Below, piece after piece: positions 25,101 to 38,998 of a stretch of DNA of 64,000 bases; position 1 is the first letter of the stretch, and the number at the start of each line of letters is the position of its first letter. The notes under the pieces were generated by a model. That model ran no database searches. It saw nothing but the letters and a program-made list of their open reading frames with translations, and was not told the origin of the DNA. This stretch comes from Diphasiastrum complanatum (taxonomy: Eukaryota; Streptophyta; Lycopodiopsida; Lycopodiales; Lycopodiaceae): assembly GCA_029204225.1 (NCBI GenBank), contig CM055097.1:40623028-40687027 (forward strand), read 5' to 3'. The translations under genes and the position numbers were made by a program.

Positions 25101-25417
25101 GCATACATTCAAATGCAATTGTTAAAAAACTCAACACGATTTATCGACGTACTCGCCATCATGTCTATAGCTGAGCTATTCAAACCGACTTCCATTCGAA
25201 GTGATTTAATCAGAGTTCTCACACAAATTTGAAGAACTCAAACTTATCGTGAATCAAAAAAGTACGCAACTAGACAATTTGGACGGTTACCTTCTTGGAG
25301 CTTCTGTGCCCACGCCATGTCCTGAATCACTGAGCTACAACTCCACAAAACCGTTGTTTCGTACATCAGAAAGATGAACTCAGCCAACGGTTTCCCTCCA
25401 CCGTAGCCATTACACAT
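16182..25417 (-). CDS. ABC transporter, ABCC (MRP) subfamily, 12 coding exons
   Basis: Full-length plant ABCC-type exporter (ATP-driven export of glutathione and other conjugates, usually at the vacuole membrane). My spliced model uses GT-AG introns and consistent phases: 25417-25291, 25032-22967, 22824-22504, 22284-22198, 21175-20564, 20247-20083, 19934-19640, 18667-18453, 17583-17278, 17065-17002, 16856-16617, 16306-16182. That is 4,623 nt, or 1,540 residues, normal for the family. Order: hydrophobic TMD0 (~85-250), TMD1 (~345-645), NBD1 with Walker A GEVGSGKS (~708), signature SGGQ (~799) and Walker [12 protein letters not shown] (~820), TMD2 (~970-1240), then NBD2. NBD2 has GRTGSGKT (~1324), signature SVGQ (~1428), Walker [11 protein letters not shown] with catalytic Glu ~1452, and H-loop His ~1483. 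NBD1 has Asp at the catalytic Glu position, as usual in ABCC. No stop or frameshift is seen. Exon 1 (start MCNGYGGG; alternative Met at 25366) is the least certain. The last exon ends [11 protein letters not shown]..., a typical ABCC tail. Confidence 0.9.
21801..22150. repeat. Exact-length 175-bp tandem duplication in an ABCC intron
   Basis: Copies 21801-21975 and 21976-22150 are adjacent, the same length, and differ at about two positions by eye (CACTTTAACC/CACTATAACC and CTCTAGAAAT/CTCTAAAAAT). They lie in the intron between ABCC exons 4 and 5 and leave both splice sites untouched. A very recent duplication. Confidence 0.92.
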
Positions 25418-27918
<2,501 letters not shown>

Positions 27919-29985
27919 GTGACATGGGCAAATGTTGATGGTTCACCAATCAAAGTTGACAATTGTGCCAACTATGTCACTGTTTACATTCAAGCCAAGC
28001 CTTTCACAGTGAATTTCATAATTATCAAACCACTCGGTTTGTCATCTTATTCTGTGCTAATAGGACGGCCCTGGCTTTATCAATCAAATGCAAGTGTTCA
28101 TTGGAAATCCAGAGAGTTGAGATTTCAGACTGGTGAGACCAATAATCGAGGTAAGCCAGCAGAACAAATAATCACCTGGAGTCGTGACAAATACGAAGGT
28201 GAAACTCCTTTGTTTGACACCAGTTTTACCTCAGAAGATTCTTCTTATGCGTTAAATATTTTTTCTAATGCATCTGACATCAAAGTGTAATATTTCAAAT
28301 GGTATGATAATACTGACGAAGAAGAATACTTCGATGCCTGTAACGCTGAAGCGGATGTTTCGTATGAAGAAATTAACGTTGCAGACACGAACTCGAAAGA
28401 GTCTGATGATTTGGGTAACGAATCTGAACACGAATTTGGTAACAAGAACCAAGTTGACAAAAAGAATACATCTACAGAGTCAACCATGCGAGAAATTCAT
28501 GGCCATACCAAGGCCAGTATGACATAAGGTATCATTTTACCAGATTCTACTGAACTAATTGAACTTGCACCTGGCAGATTTGTGCATGTTTCAAAGTCAC
28601 TTGGAAAATCGGAATTAGCGGAATTCACAGAATTATTGAAGGAGGATCAAGATGTTTTTGTCTGGTCGCTCGACGATTTGAAAGGTATACCTGCAGAATT
28701 CGATGAGCACCGTATTGATCTTAAAGAAGATGTTGTACCTGTTCGACAGAGACAGTATCGTTTCAATCCAAAGTACTCTCAACAAGCACCTTAAGGAATG
28801 TATTATTTAACCCATCTTAAGCAATAAATGGGTTTCACCCATTGTTGTTTTTCCAAAGAAGAAGACTAGCAAAATACGAATATGCCGAGATTTCCGCAAG
28901 CTCAATGCTGCCACAGGGAAGGATCATCATCCTCTGCCCTTCACTGATTCTATCTTAGATCAGGTTGCTGGTCAAGAGCGTTACAGTTTTTGTGACGGTT
29001 TCTCTGGTTATAATCAGGTTGGAGTGCGAAAGGAGGATCGTTCAAAGACCACATTTACCACGGATTGGGGCACTTATGCCTACAACAAAATGCCCTTTGG
29101 TCTTTGCAACACACCAGTGACTTTTCAACGAATCATGATGTTAATTTTTGCTGCCTTCCTAAGAACTTTTCTTGAAATCTTTATTGATGATTTCTGTGTA
29201 TATAGTGATATAAAGACACACCTATAGAAGCTGAAACTAACATTGCAACGGTGTCGAGATACTTGCTTATCCCTTCATCCAGAGAAATGTTTTTTCGGTA
29301 TGAAAGAAGGAATATTACTTGGACACAATATCAAATAGAGGAATAGAGGTCGATAAAGATAAAGTCGAGCTTATCAAGAACCTCCTGATACCAGCTAATC
29401 TATGTGAACTAAGAGCTTGCTTAGGACATGTCGGTTATTATCGGAGATTTATCCAAAATTATGCTTCTATTGCTGCCTCTCTTACTCACCTACTCAAGAA
29501 ACAAGTGGAATACTTGTGGACGAATGAATAACAAAAAGCATTCGAAGAACTTAAGCAAAGGTTGATCAATGTTCCTATTCTGAGACCACCCAACTGGGCT
29601 ATTTTATTTCATAGTTATGTTGATGTTTCTACATTTGCTATTGGTGTCTGTCTGAGCCAGAAGGACGATCAGAAGAAAGATCATCCCATCTACTATGCGA
29701 GTTGACAGCTCAGTGCCTCGGAGAAGAATTATTCAGCTACAAAAAGGGAAGCACTTGGAATGATTTTCACTGTTAAGAAATTTTGGCATTATTTGCTGGG
29801 ATATGTATTTATTTTTCACGTTGATCACTATGCTCTAAAGTATCTTGTGAATAAACCAAATCTATCAGGATGAATTGCTCAATGGGTTCTACTTTTGCAG
29901 AAATTCACTTATCAAGTAGAACTTCGCCAAGAAAAATATCATACGAATGCTGATTATCTATCGTGACTCAGCACGGGGAAAATTG
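27919..29985 (+). pseudogene. Gypsy element: protease, reverse transcriptase and RNase H (decayed)
   Basis: A Ty3/gypsy pol region in several frames. 27919-28290 is the protease C-terminal part (SYSVLIGRPWLYQSNASVHW). 28582-28794 is the region before reverse transcriptase (ELLKEDQDVFVWS, LKGIPAEFDEHRIDLKEDVVPVRQRQYR). 28850-29230 carries the RT core (RICRDFRKLNAATGKDHHPLP, PFGLCNTPVTFQRIM and the catalytic box FIDD). 29590-29965 is RNase H (HPIYYAS, SASEKNYSATKREALGMIF). Stops near 29227, 29529, 29704, 29873 and 29962 are TAG, TAA and three TGA at positions where the family has Gln/Glu or Arg. The 5' LTR and gag were not found, so the element is 5'-truncated. Confidence 0.9.
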
Positions 29986-30104
29986 AAAAACCAATTAATG
30001 ATGATTTTTCAGACGAAAATCTATTTGAAATTTCATCCACAAATTCGTTATATTCTAATATTATTACTTATCTCAAGGATCAGATATATCCGGATGGTTA
30101 TGAT

Positions 30105-31278
30105 TTGGAGCAAAAGACAGTTTTTCAATATAAGGTAGCACCTTATACGATTATTAACAATATCTTGTACAAGCTTGGTGCTGATCATCAACTCAGAAGA
30201 TGTCTCGAAACAGTAGATATTAAAAAGGTTGTTCAAGCCTTACATTCAGAAGATGCTGGAGGACACTTTGCTTTGAAGAATACTGTTAATAAGATATTGA
30301 CTGCCAAATATTGGTGGCCAACCATGTTTAAGGATGTATCAAATTTTATTCGTTCGTGCGATCCATGCCAAAGATCTGGTAATGAATTGGCCGTTGACAG
30401 CAATCCTGCCTCTTGCACCATTTGAGAAGTGGGGGATTGACTTTGTTGATCCAATCAAACCTGTGACCCGACATACTAAGGGTCGTTATATTCTTGTTGC
30501 AATGGATTATGCTACAAAGAATGTTGAAGCAGAGGCGACAAAACGAAACGATGCAAAAACCGTCACAGCGTTCTTATTCAAAAGTATAATCACAAGATAT
30601 GGTTGTCCACTTGAACTAATAAGTGACCGTGGTACACATTTTCTAAATGACACTGTACGGCTACTGAAAACATATTTTCTGATCAAACACAGAAAAACTA
30701 CACCGTATAATCCAAAAGCAAACGGGTTGACAGAGAGAGCTAATGGAATTTTATGTAAGATCTTGAACAAAATTACTATTGCACATGCGACGGATTGGGA
30801 TCAGAAACTACCATCAGTTCTCTGGACTTATCGCAACATAGAAAAAATCACGACAAAGCAGACACCATATTTTTTTACGTATGGTATGCATCCTATTTTG
30901 CCTATTGAATTTGAGGTGACAACTTTTTGTATTCAAGCTCAACGAACAGATGAAGAATGTATTAACGAAAGGTTGACCAATATTGAAGAACTAGTTGAAG
31001 CTCGTGAGAATTCACAAAAATTAACGGAGGAAATCCAGGAACAAAGGAAGAAGAAGTATGACAGTCGTATCGAAAAATGTGATTTAAAAGCTGATGATTT
31101 TGCGCTGATTTATGATAGTCGACATCAAAAGTTCCCTGAAAAACTCCATATGAGATGGCTTGGACCTTATAAAGTCATAGAGGTGTTCGAGAATGGTTCA
31201 GTACAACTCCAATCACTTGAAAGTGAACTATTACCGACACAAATTAATGGGTCCAGACTAAAAAAATATTACCTTTGA
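30105..31278 (+). pseudogene. Gypsy element: integrase
   Basis: Two overlapping frames, joined by a frameshift near 30,380-30,420, give a full integrase. The N-terminal H2C2 zinc finger (ALHSEDAGGHFALKNT...CDPCQRSGN) is at 30235-30380. The core has the catalytic triad in WGIDFVDPI, ISDRGTHFLND and PYNPKANGLTERANGIL. The C-terminal part contains RWLGPYKVIEVFENGSVQL, a GPY/F-type module, and ends at 31278. Apart from the frameshift it is better preserved than RT/RNase H. The lineage looks closest to the non-chromovirus Tat/Athila side of plant gypsy elements, because there is no chromodomain; this is judged from motifs only. Confidence 0.9.
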
Positions 31279-31787
31279 CCAGAATTTTTTTTTTATTCTT
31301 ATTCTTTTCTGGTATTTTTTTTGGAATTGTTCACGACTTTTCTCCTATCTTTTCTAGAAATTTTTCGTGAAATTTCCTTCCACGTTCTAGCATTCTTCCA
31401 AAATCATTCTTCAAATTTTTCGAGAATTTTTTGCGACACTTAATTTGTAATCAAAATGTGTTTTAATTTTTGTGGGGTATTGTTTCTTATTAATTTATTT
31501 CTTTTCTTTTCATAAACGGTCTTCCGTCATAAGATTGATCTGTCAAATCATAGTTTGAACCTCTGAGCCGTGCACGCCCTTAATAATGAAAATGACAGAT
31601 GTCATGTCACCATGACACTTCATCACCCACTCCATACCGCTACTGCATATCATAAGTTATTTTTTATTTTTCTTCCTCACACTTTCTTCTTGTGTTTTTA
31701 TGCTTTCCTGCGCTCAATATTTTTGCGATCAAGCACTCTCTTATGATCTGTCGCGATCTACAGAGCTTTCATGAATTATTCGATACA

Positions 31788-34432
31788 ATGGCTTCTGCAT
31801 CTAGCTCCTCAATTACTTGGAAAGCACACGCAGGAATCCGCCTGGCATCAATCTAATCCTATTTGGATCAATGCAGGTTGGGAAATTTGAAAGTGGATCA
31901 TTCAGTCATCTTGTCAGTACTGAATTTGTGAACTCCATCCACGCAGTTTCTGAGGTGGACTTCAAAGTCCATGTGTGAGGCAAATTTTTCACTATCTCTA
32001 AAGAAGTATTCTGCACAGCACTGGGATTACCATTGGATGGTAAACTTGTTTCTACAAACAAAGATTCAGTGGATGAAGCCACACATTTTCTGAACAATTG
32101 CTTTGTGTATAAAATCTCGATGATAAAGAATACCACCTTTAAGCTGTTTTCTAAATACGCAAATCAAGCCATATTTTTGACAGATGCGGATGCAACTATT
32201 GGACACGCTATCTATTGGACGCGCTAGCTGGCAATCCTATTTGCTTCGGTGTTATCACATACAAGGCTTTTTTGAGATGGATCAGACACCAAAAGTTTTC
32301 TGGAGTCGAAGCACACGTTTCGCGACTATGCGAACTTTTGGAATGTTAAACGATCAAGAGAAAACCATGCTAATGGGAAGGCTATTGCCTCCAAAACCCA
32401 TTGACCTTTCTAGCCTCCTGACTGTTCCAACCATAGCTACCACACCAGTTGTTGTGCCAGCCATGGATGCTGATGCTGGTGCTTCTCAGACTGATGCACC
32501 TGCTACTACGGCCATGGATACTGATGGAGCCGCTACTGTTGATTTATCAAAGCCAGTCTCTGCTTCAACATCACCGAAGTAGAAGAAGTCTCCTCGAACG
32601 ACGATGCCACTCAGTCCAACACTTCAGACAGTGGACAAGCAGCACCATTAGGTGACACTGGGGCAGTAGACGACCAAGAGGATGAACCAGCTAACCAGCT
32701 CCAGTGGTTCCGCAACATGTCAGAGAAAGCCAAGAATCTAATGGCTGATATCTATGATTTTGATCGATATAATCAGAAGACGATCTTGGACTTGATACAA
32801 GCAGAGAGGAAGTATCAAGACTCTCTCAAAGAGTCCTATGAGAAGATCGATTCGCTCGAATAAGACAACACGCAACTGATTGAACAAAATCGTTCTCTCA
32901 AAACATAGCTTCATAATACAATAAACGAAACTGATTCTTTGAAGCAGACCAATAAGGCGATTGAGGCCAAGTCTGTAAATTTTCAGACTCAAAATGATTC
33001 TTTGAAACAACAACTGTTGGCTTCAAATCAACACAATGTCGCTCTCCAGAAGCATTTGCAGGAGGAGCGAGCCACACGAATAAAGGCAGAAGCCGCTCTT
33101 ACTCTATGTAGTAATGCAGACTCGATCACAGTAGACCTCACGAAACAAAACTAGCTCCAAAGCCAGATGCTCAAAATTTTTTGAGTCGAGTTTATGCAAC
33201 CGCTCGAGGATGCGAAGGCTCTTGTCGAGAAAGAGTTGGCTGAGTTGAAGGAGCTATTTGGTGAAGCCACCCCAACTTGAAGCGGGCCCGACTCTCACGA
33301 AGAATACCTTCAGGCCTTGCTACGCATTGATGATCTAACGCAACAAATTCAAGCTGTGCCTGCCTACTTGGGAGTCACTGACCATCCAGAATATTTGGAG
33401 GTAGTCGCGAAGATCAACAAGCTCGAACAGGAGTTGTCAGTTCTCAAGCAGCAGCTAGAAGACCAGAAGTTAGCTGCTGAGTTGCAAACTCAGGACTTGG
33501 CCACAGTAACTACTCAGGCAAAGTAAACACGTCGAAACCAGTCGAAAGTATGTGCTGAAAGATTTCATACATTTGCTAAACGATTCTGGAAGTGGTGTCC
33601 CCATGCATTTAATATTGAATTACAATGGTGTGTGGATTACATGATGCTACCAGGCACAGTAGGCATCGCCTTCGATGATTGGAAGCAACCATGGGACAAG
33701 GACGACTTTCTTTAGTTATGCGCCTAATTATCTATCGAATAAAAAAGATGTCTCTGCTGGGACATAATTCAGGGTAAATTTCAGGTCGTGCCTTTCGGTT
33801 CAGCAGAGTTATACATAGGCTCTTCTGCTATGTATGCTCTCGAATACATTCGAATCAAAGAATTTTAATTTTTGCAAAACAAAGACAATAAGCGACATTT
33901 TTGGATGCGAAAGTCGCAGTTTCAACTGTACAAACCACAAGTTGTTGCGGATCTAGGCGCTTTCGACGATGCAGGTTTGCTGATTAATGTAAATATGGCC
34001 TATCCTAAACTTTTCAGTCTTTACATGGATTGGGAGCAAAACCTTGTAGATTATTTTGCGGAGATTTGACACAATCTGCAAGACAGAAGGAAGTCACTAC
34101 GTTATAAGAAATTCTGTACATATTCATTTTGGCAGTTTGGAACTTTTGCAGCAAAGACATTGTTTTTTGTTCAGAATCTTTATGTTAAAAGCTCTTTCAT
34201 AAGATTTTCAGCTCACTATTGTAAAGAAATCACACTACGTAGTGATTCAGATGCAGACAGAAAGTTAACTCAAGAGCTGTTTGATGGAACATTGTTCCTT
34301 GTTTAGCTTCAAGAATTCGGCAACCTACCAGTTGGCCGTTATACAAAATCCAAAGAAGACTTGATGTTGATTGAGGCTCAACAAAATTTGGAGTTAGCCC
34401 AAAAATTGCATGAAGAATTGAATCCTTCGTAA
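31788..34432 (+). pseudogene. Unusual extra ORF downstream of gypsy integrase, coiled-coil rich
   Basis: Between integrase and the 3' LTR lies about 2.6 kb of broken coding sequence on the same strand, starting at ATG 31788 (MASASSSSITWKAHAG). Recognisable stretches in changing frames: a globular part with ISKEVFCTALGLPLDGKL (~31990-32040); a Thr/Ala/Asp-rich linker (32400-32580); a long Gln/Lys/Leu/Glu coiled coil (~32700-33520: NDSLKQQLLASNQHNVALQK, INKLEQELSVLKQQLEDQK); and a C-terminal domain rich in aromatics (RFWKWCPHAF, PYKPQ-like, FSLYMDWEQNLVDYF) ending at 34432. No env-like signal peptide or membrane helix is evident. Position matches the env-like slot of Athila elements, but the content does not. 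The function is unknown. Confidence 0.6.
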
Positions 34433-34718
34433 ATATTCATTCTTGCCTATGTCGTGGTGATGTTTCTATGTGATGCTGAATCCAGATCTTTGAAGTTTTG
34501 AAGTTTGATTCCAGTTCTTATCAACAATTCAAAGATCAAATCAAATCAACCTATTTAAAGAAACAGCAAAGACACATATTCTCTAAGACGAAGGAATATC
34601 TAAAGGAAGAAACATGTGAAGAAATATTATTTCGCCTTAACGAAAATATGAAGAACAGAATGTTTTGTGAATGATCCTTGAAATGAAGATTATATGTTCA
34701 CGAGGACGTTTCACATTT

Positions 34719-34731
34719 GAGGAAGGGGATA
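34719..34731 (+). promoter_or_regulatory. Polypurine tract of gypsy element
   Basis: GAGGAAGGGGATA lies directly before the TGTGATGCC start of the 3' LTR, the usual place for plus-strand priming. Confidence 0.75.
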
Positions 34732-35273
34732 TGTGATGCCATGAAATTGTTAAATAGTAAATATCAATCTAAATATGGCATGATTTACTCAAAAATGAAA
34801 ATATGAGCCGGATAAACATAAATCATGAAGATGCCTAAGTCATTTTTCAAGAATATATCTCCTAAGTACTTGCCTTGTAAGGGCAAGACCTTTAAAAAGA
34901 AAGACATTGCCTTGGATAGCCTTTACTAGGTCGTCCACGCGAAACAATTAGATATGAAAAGACAGGTTAAACTAGAGTAATTTTAACTCTTAGTTAAATA
35001 TACCTCTTATGGTGTAATTGAATGTATACTCAATCTAATTGTTAACTAGACCTTTTTGCGGGATCGACGCACCTGTTATTTTAGAGATGTGTTTGTTCGC
35101 CCCGTAGAACATATATTGATCTCACACTTCAGTCTCGAGCATTGAGAGAGAAGAGTTTATGCATATGTAAGAGGTTGAAGAAGTGAATAGAGTGCTGAGA
35201 GTTATTCTCCCTTATCTCTGTTCTCCGCACTGTTGAGTGTGAGTGATCTTGAGTCTACTAGCAATCTCTAACG
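34732..35273 (+). repeat. Gypsy 3' LTR, left part (interrupted)
   Basis: Starts TGTGATGCC after the polypurine tract and continues to 35273, where a complete copia element is inserted. It resumes at 40732. Confidence 0.7.
35269..35273. other. Target-site duplication, left copy (TAACG)
   Basis: Identical to 40727-40731. Five bp is the usual copia duplication size. Confidence 0.92.
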
Positions 35274-35932
35274 TGTGAAAGATTAAACTAGTTTCATCAC
35301 ATTTTGCAATATTTCCATATTTGGCATATTGAGGCCAAAACTTGTTTTAGACTTAGAGGTTGAATTTTCAAAGTTCATTAGTTTAAATTTCATTTGAATA
35401 AACACTTTTTGAAAGTGTGGAAAAGATAGAATGCGAGATTGAGTAGATTCAATTTGAATAAGTTGGGTACATTGAATCTAGACCCAAAACTGGTAGGGTT
35501 AGCATTTTGGTGGGAAAGCCAAGTGGCCAAATAGGGTTTGGACCTGCTATAAAAGGATGTAACTCGTGGAGAGAGTCATCTTCCCTCTTCTCTCTCTCAT
35601 TTCATCATTATACATGGTTCTCTTTGGGTTCTACTACTCATTGGTGCACTAGCTTGGTGTTATCTTGCAATCTTGTGTATAGAATGATCATTTATTGCTA
35701 TTTTCAGTTTCACACGTGTGAAATACAGTAGGGTACTGTAATTGTACGGAAAGCAAACATATTTTATGTTTTGGTTCATGTTTGATCAATATCTCTTAGA
35801 GTTTGCATCTCATTTTGTATGTAGATGCTGACTGTAGATTTTTCTACATTGGCAGGATTGTTGGTTTGCTCCTTATTGTAACCAAAGATTTGGGACTTGG
35901 ATTGGATCTTGAATGATCTGAAATCCTTCACA
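35274..35932 (+). repeat. 5' LTR of copia element C
   Basis: 659 bp with inverted ends TGTGAAAG...CTTCACA, matching 40082-40726 along its full length. It contains a TATA box at 35548-35555. Compared with the 3' LTR it has extra 7-bp pieces near 35585 and 35832. Confidence 0.95.
35548..35556 (+). promoter_or_regulatory. TATA box in copia C 5' LTR
   Basis: TATAAAAGG, about 275 bp into the LTR. The same box is kept at 40356-40364 in the 3' LTR. Likely the element's Pol II promoter. Confidence 0.75.
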
Positions 35933-35944
35933 TGGTATCAAAGC
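35933..35944 (+). promoter_or_regulatory. Primer-binding site of copia element C
   Basis: TGGTATCAAAGC directly follows the 5' LTR. It is one base off the common TGGTATCAGAGC site for initiator tRNA-Met. Confidence 0.88.
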
Positions 35945-36534
35945 TATTGTGTTTCAGGTTATGAAAGGATCAACCATCTTTAGCAAGGATTTGGAGGAGT
36001 TACCAATGCTAGAGCATGCTAGATTGATCTCTACTCAAAAATTAGCATTTTTGCATGTGTAGAATTGATCTTTTGTAGGTCAAAACTCAATATAGGGTTA
36101 TATCCTTGATCAATTCCGATCTCACACTTGGTTTACTGGATTTAGATGATATTTGGTGCATTAGGAAGGTCTCATTGGAGTCTACAAGAAGATATACCAA
36201 GTTTCTAGAAATTGCATGTAGAATTTGAGATATTCAATTTTTTGTTATTTTGTCAAAACCCTAATTTTGATTGGATCTCTAGTTTGTGAGGTTACTGAAC
36301 TTCATTTGAGTGTATTTCAATCTTAGGAAGTGGCAAGAATCATTAGATTGAGGATAGATCATAGGTTGATCAAGATTTCACTATTCTATGTGTTGATTTT
36401 CTAGTTAGAAGTGCTAGAAGAGATTTGAGAGGTTCCATATCTTTGTAATTTCTTCTTGAGTTCAATTGTTGACATTCAAGAGAGTTCTTTTTGAATTGGA
36501 ACAGGTTGAAAGAAGAAGATCAGGTCACTTCAAC

Positions 36535-37089
36535 ATGGCTACAGGTGGTGGATTTATGTTGGAGAGCAATGATAGGCTTACCTCAATCAACTATTCTACT
36601 TGGAAGGTGAGGATGGAGTCCTTATTGGAGATGAATGAGTTGATGGAGATTGTTGTAGGTTTGGAGGAGAGACCAGCAACTCAACAAGATCAAGTGAGGT
36701 ATGACAAGAGAGCAAAGAAAGCTCTACACATGATCAAGATGAATGTTACCAATGAACTTCTCAAGGAAGTTGGTAAGTGCACATCATCTTTGGAGGCTTG
36801 GGAAGCTTTGAAGAAGCTTTATGAATCCAAGTCTACATCAAGGGTTCTTACTCTTAGGAGGCAAATCTTTCAAAGTTTTCAAAAGAAGGAAGAGAGTACT
36901 CATGCTTTTGTTTTGAGGGTTAAGGCATTCAATGATGAGTTAGCATGTATTGATGAAAGCATTAAGGAGGTAGAGCTTGTTCAAGTTATACTTAATGGCT
37001 TGTTGGATGATCATGCTAATCTTGTTCAGTTTTGCTATTTAAAAGAATTTTCCAAGTATTGTGGATTTGCAAGAGATCTTGGTGAATGA
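36535..37089 (+). pseudogene. Copia C gag
   Basis: The first good ATG is at 36535 (MATGGGFMLESN). UBN2-type gag: LTSINYSTWKVRMESLLEM, KKALHMIKMNVTNELLKEVG, SLEAWEALKKLYESKSTSRV, FVLRVKAFNDELACI. The frame is lost near 37055 (CGFARDLGE stop), and gag continues in the next frame with ILVNEEYRLQSR, so one indel separates gag from the zinc-knuckle part. Confidence 0.85.
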
Positions 37090-37882
37090 GGAGTATAGGC
37101 TTCAATCAAGAGGAGGTGGATCTACATCGACATCTCATTATGAAGAGGATGCTATGTTCATCAAAGGCAAGTTCAAGGGCAAAGGCAAAGGCAAGTGGTC
37201 TAAAGGGCAAGATCAAGGTGAGACTTCTTCTTTTGGCAAAAAGAAAGATAAGTCTAAGTTGAAATGCTTTTATTGTGGAATCAAAGGGCATTTTGCAAAT
37301 GAATGTTTGAAGAAGCAAAGAGATGAAGGTAGCAAACAAATCAACTTTACTACTAATGATGAGGGTCTAGGTGGTGGTGATTCTCTTTTGATGTGTTCAT
37401 CAAGTCCAATATCAAGTGAAGGTGAAAAAGATTCATGGTGGATTGATAGTGGAGCTAGCTCACACATGACTAGTCACAAGGAGTTCTTTACTTCTTTGGT
37501 CACTTATGATGGAGCCAAGAAAGCAATTCACATGGCAAATGGTGGTGAGTGTGTGATTGAAGGTATTGGTTCAATTCCTATTTGTCTCTCTACTAATAGG
37601 AAAGCAAGACTTGATGGTGTTCTTTACATTCCTTCACTTTCAAAGAATTTGTTAAGTGTTGGTCAAATGATAGAGAAAGGATACATGGTAAAGTTTGGGG
37701 GTGATGCTTGTTTCATTACAAAGGAAGAAATCTTGGTTGCCAGGGGCAATAGACAAGGTAGACTTTTCAAGCTTGATGCTTTTGTTATGGCTAACAAAAA
37801 GGATGGGACACCTCAACTTCAAGTCATTGGAGGTAATGGCAAGGAAGAAGGTTGTGATTGGTCTTCCAAGTTCCTTAAGTAA
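37061..37882 (+). pseudogene. Copia C zinc knuckle, aspartic protease and pre-integrase
   Basis: An open frame to 37882. It contains a Lys/Gly-rich stretch, a CCHC zinc knuckle CFYCGIKGHFANEC near 37265-37305, the protease active site WWIDSGASSHM near 37435-37470, and the pre-integrase region LDGVLYIPSLSKNLLSVGQM. The protease motif is complete. Only the frame changes at both ends make it defective. Confidence 0.85.
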
Positions 37883-38998
37883 TGACAAGCATGTTTGTGA
37901 GTCTTGTGCTTTGTCTAAGTCACATAGACTACCTTATACTAGATCTATTTCTAAATCTACAAAGCCTTTTCAACTTGTACATTCGGATATTCATGGATTT
38001 ACTACAATTAGCAATAGTGGAGCTAAGATGTATGTAACATTCATTGATGATTTTAGTAGATTTTGTTGGATCTATCTACTAAAGAGCAAGGATGAAGTGT
38101 ATGATGTCTTTGTCAAGTTCAAGATGAGCATGGGATCAAGAGGGAGTATACAACATCAAGGACCCCACAACAAAATGGAGTGGCTGAAAGGAAGAATAGA
38201 ACTTTATGTGAAAGTGATAAAGCTATGAGGTTAAGTGCTAATCTTGACAAACCATTTTGGGATCAAGCTTTGTTATGTGCCAATTTCTTGTGCAATAGGT
38301 GGCCGAGTGCTATTTTGGATGGAAGGACACCTTTTGAGATGCTATTCAAGAGGAGGCCGAGTGTCAACTTTCTAAGAACCTTTGGATGCACATGCTATGT
38401 CAACATTACTCTTGATGATAGGACCAAGGAGGATCCATCTTCAAGAAGAGGTATTTTTGTTGGATATAGTGAGGTGAGTAAAGCCTACAAGGTTTACATT
38501 CCTTCTACTAACAAAGTGATTCTTGGTAGAGATGTCATTTTTTATGAGGGAAACATTCCAAAGGTGTCTTCAAGCATGATTGATGGTAAAGTAGATGGAT
38601 CTAACATTCTTGATGTTGATGAGAAGGATCCTACTTTGGATGGTGGTGATGATGGACCTTCATCAAGTCAAAAGCCAAGGAGAACATCAAGAGAAAGACA
38701 AGTACCTTCAAGGCTCACATATGATCAAAAGGGTAAGCAAGTAGTTTCTGGAAATTATGTTGCTTTCCTAACCTCTTTGGATGAGCCTACAAGTATAGAT
38801 CAAGCAAGGAAAGAAGAGGAGTGGATCCAACCAATGGATCTTGAGTATCGATCTCTTATGAAGGGTGGAACATCTTTTGGAGGATCTTCTTGTGTACATG
38901 AAGCTATGCTAGTGGATGGATGTTATCTTGCTGTAAAATCAATGACTTTGATGGTCAAGTTGAAGATCAAGAGGTTGATCTCAAAGCGCTTCAACTAG
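37770..38998 (+). pseudogene. Copia C integrase with internal deletion and the start of RT
   Basis: Pre-integrase/zinc-binding MGHLNFKSL...CESCALSKSHRLPY and the first catalytic Asp region LVHSDIHGFT are present. After YDVFVKFKMSM the sequence jumps to a broken NGVAERKNRTL motif at ~38170-38190, so the segment carrying the second catalytic Asp is missing. The second frame (38180-38998) continues with TPFEMLFKRRPSVNFLRTFG, RGIFVGYSEVSKAYKVY, VILGRDVIFYE and the RT start EEWIQPMDLEYRSLMKG. No RT core follows. Confidence 0.85.
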
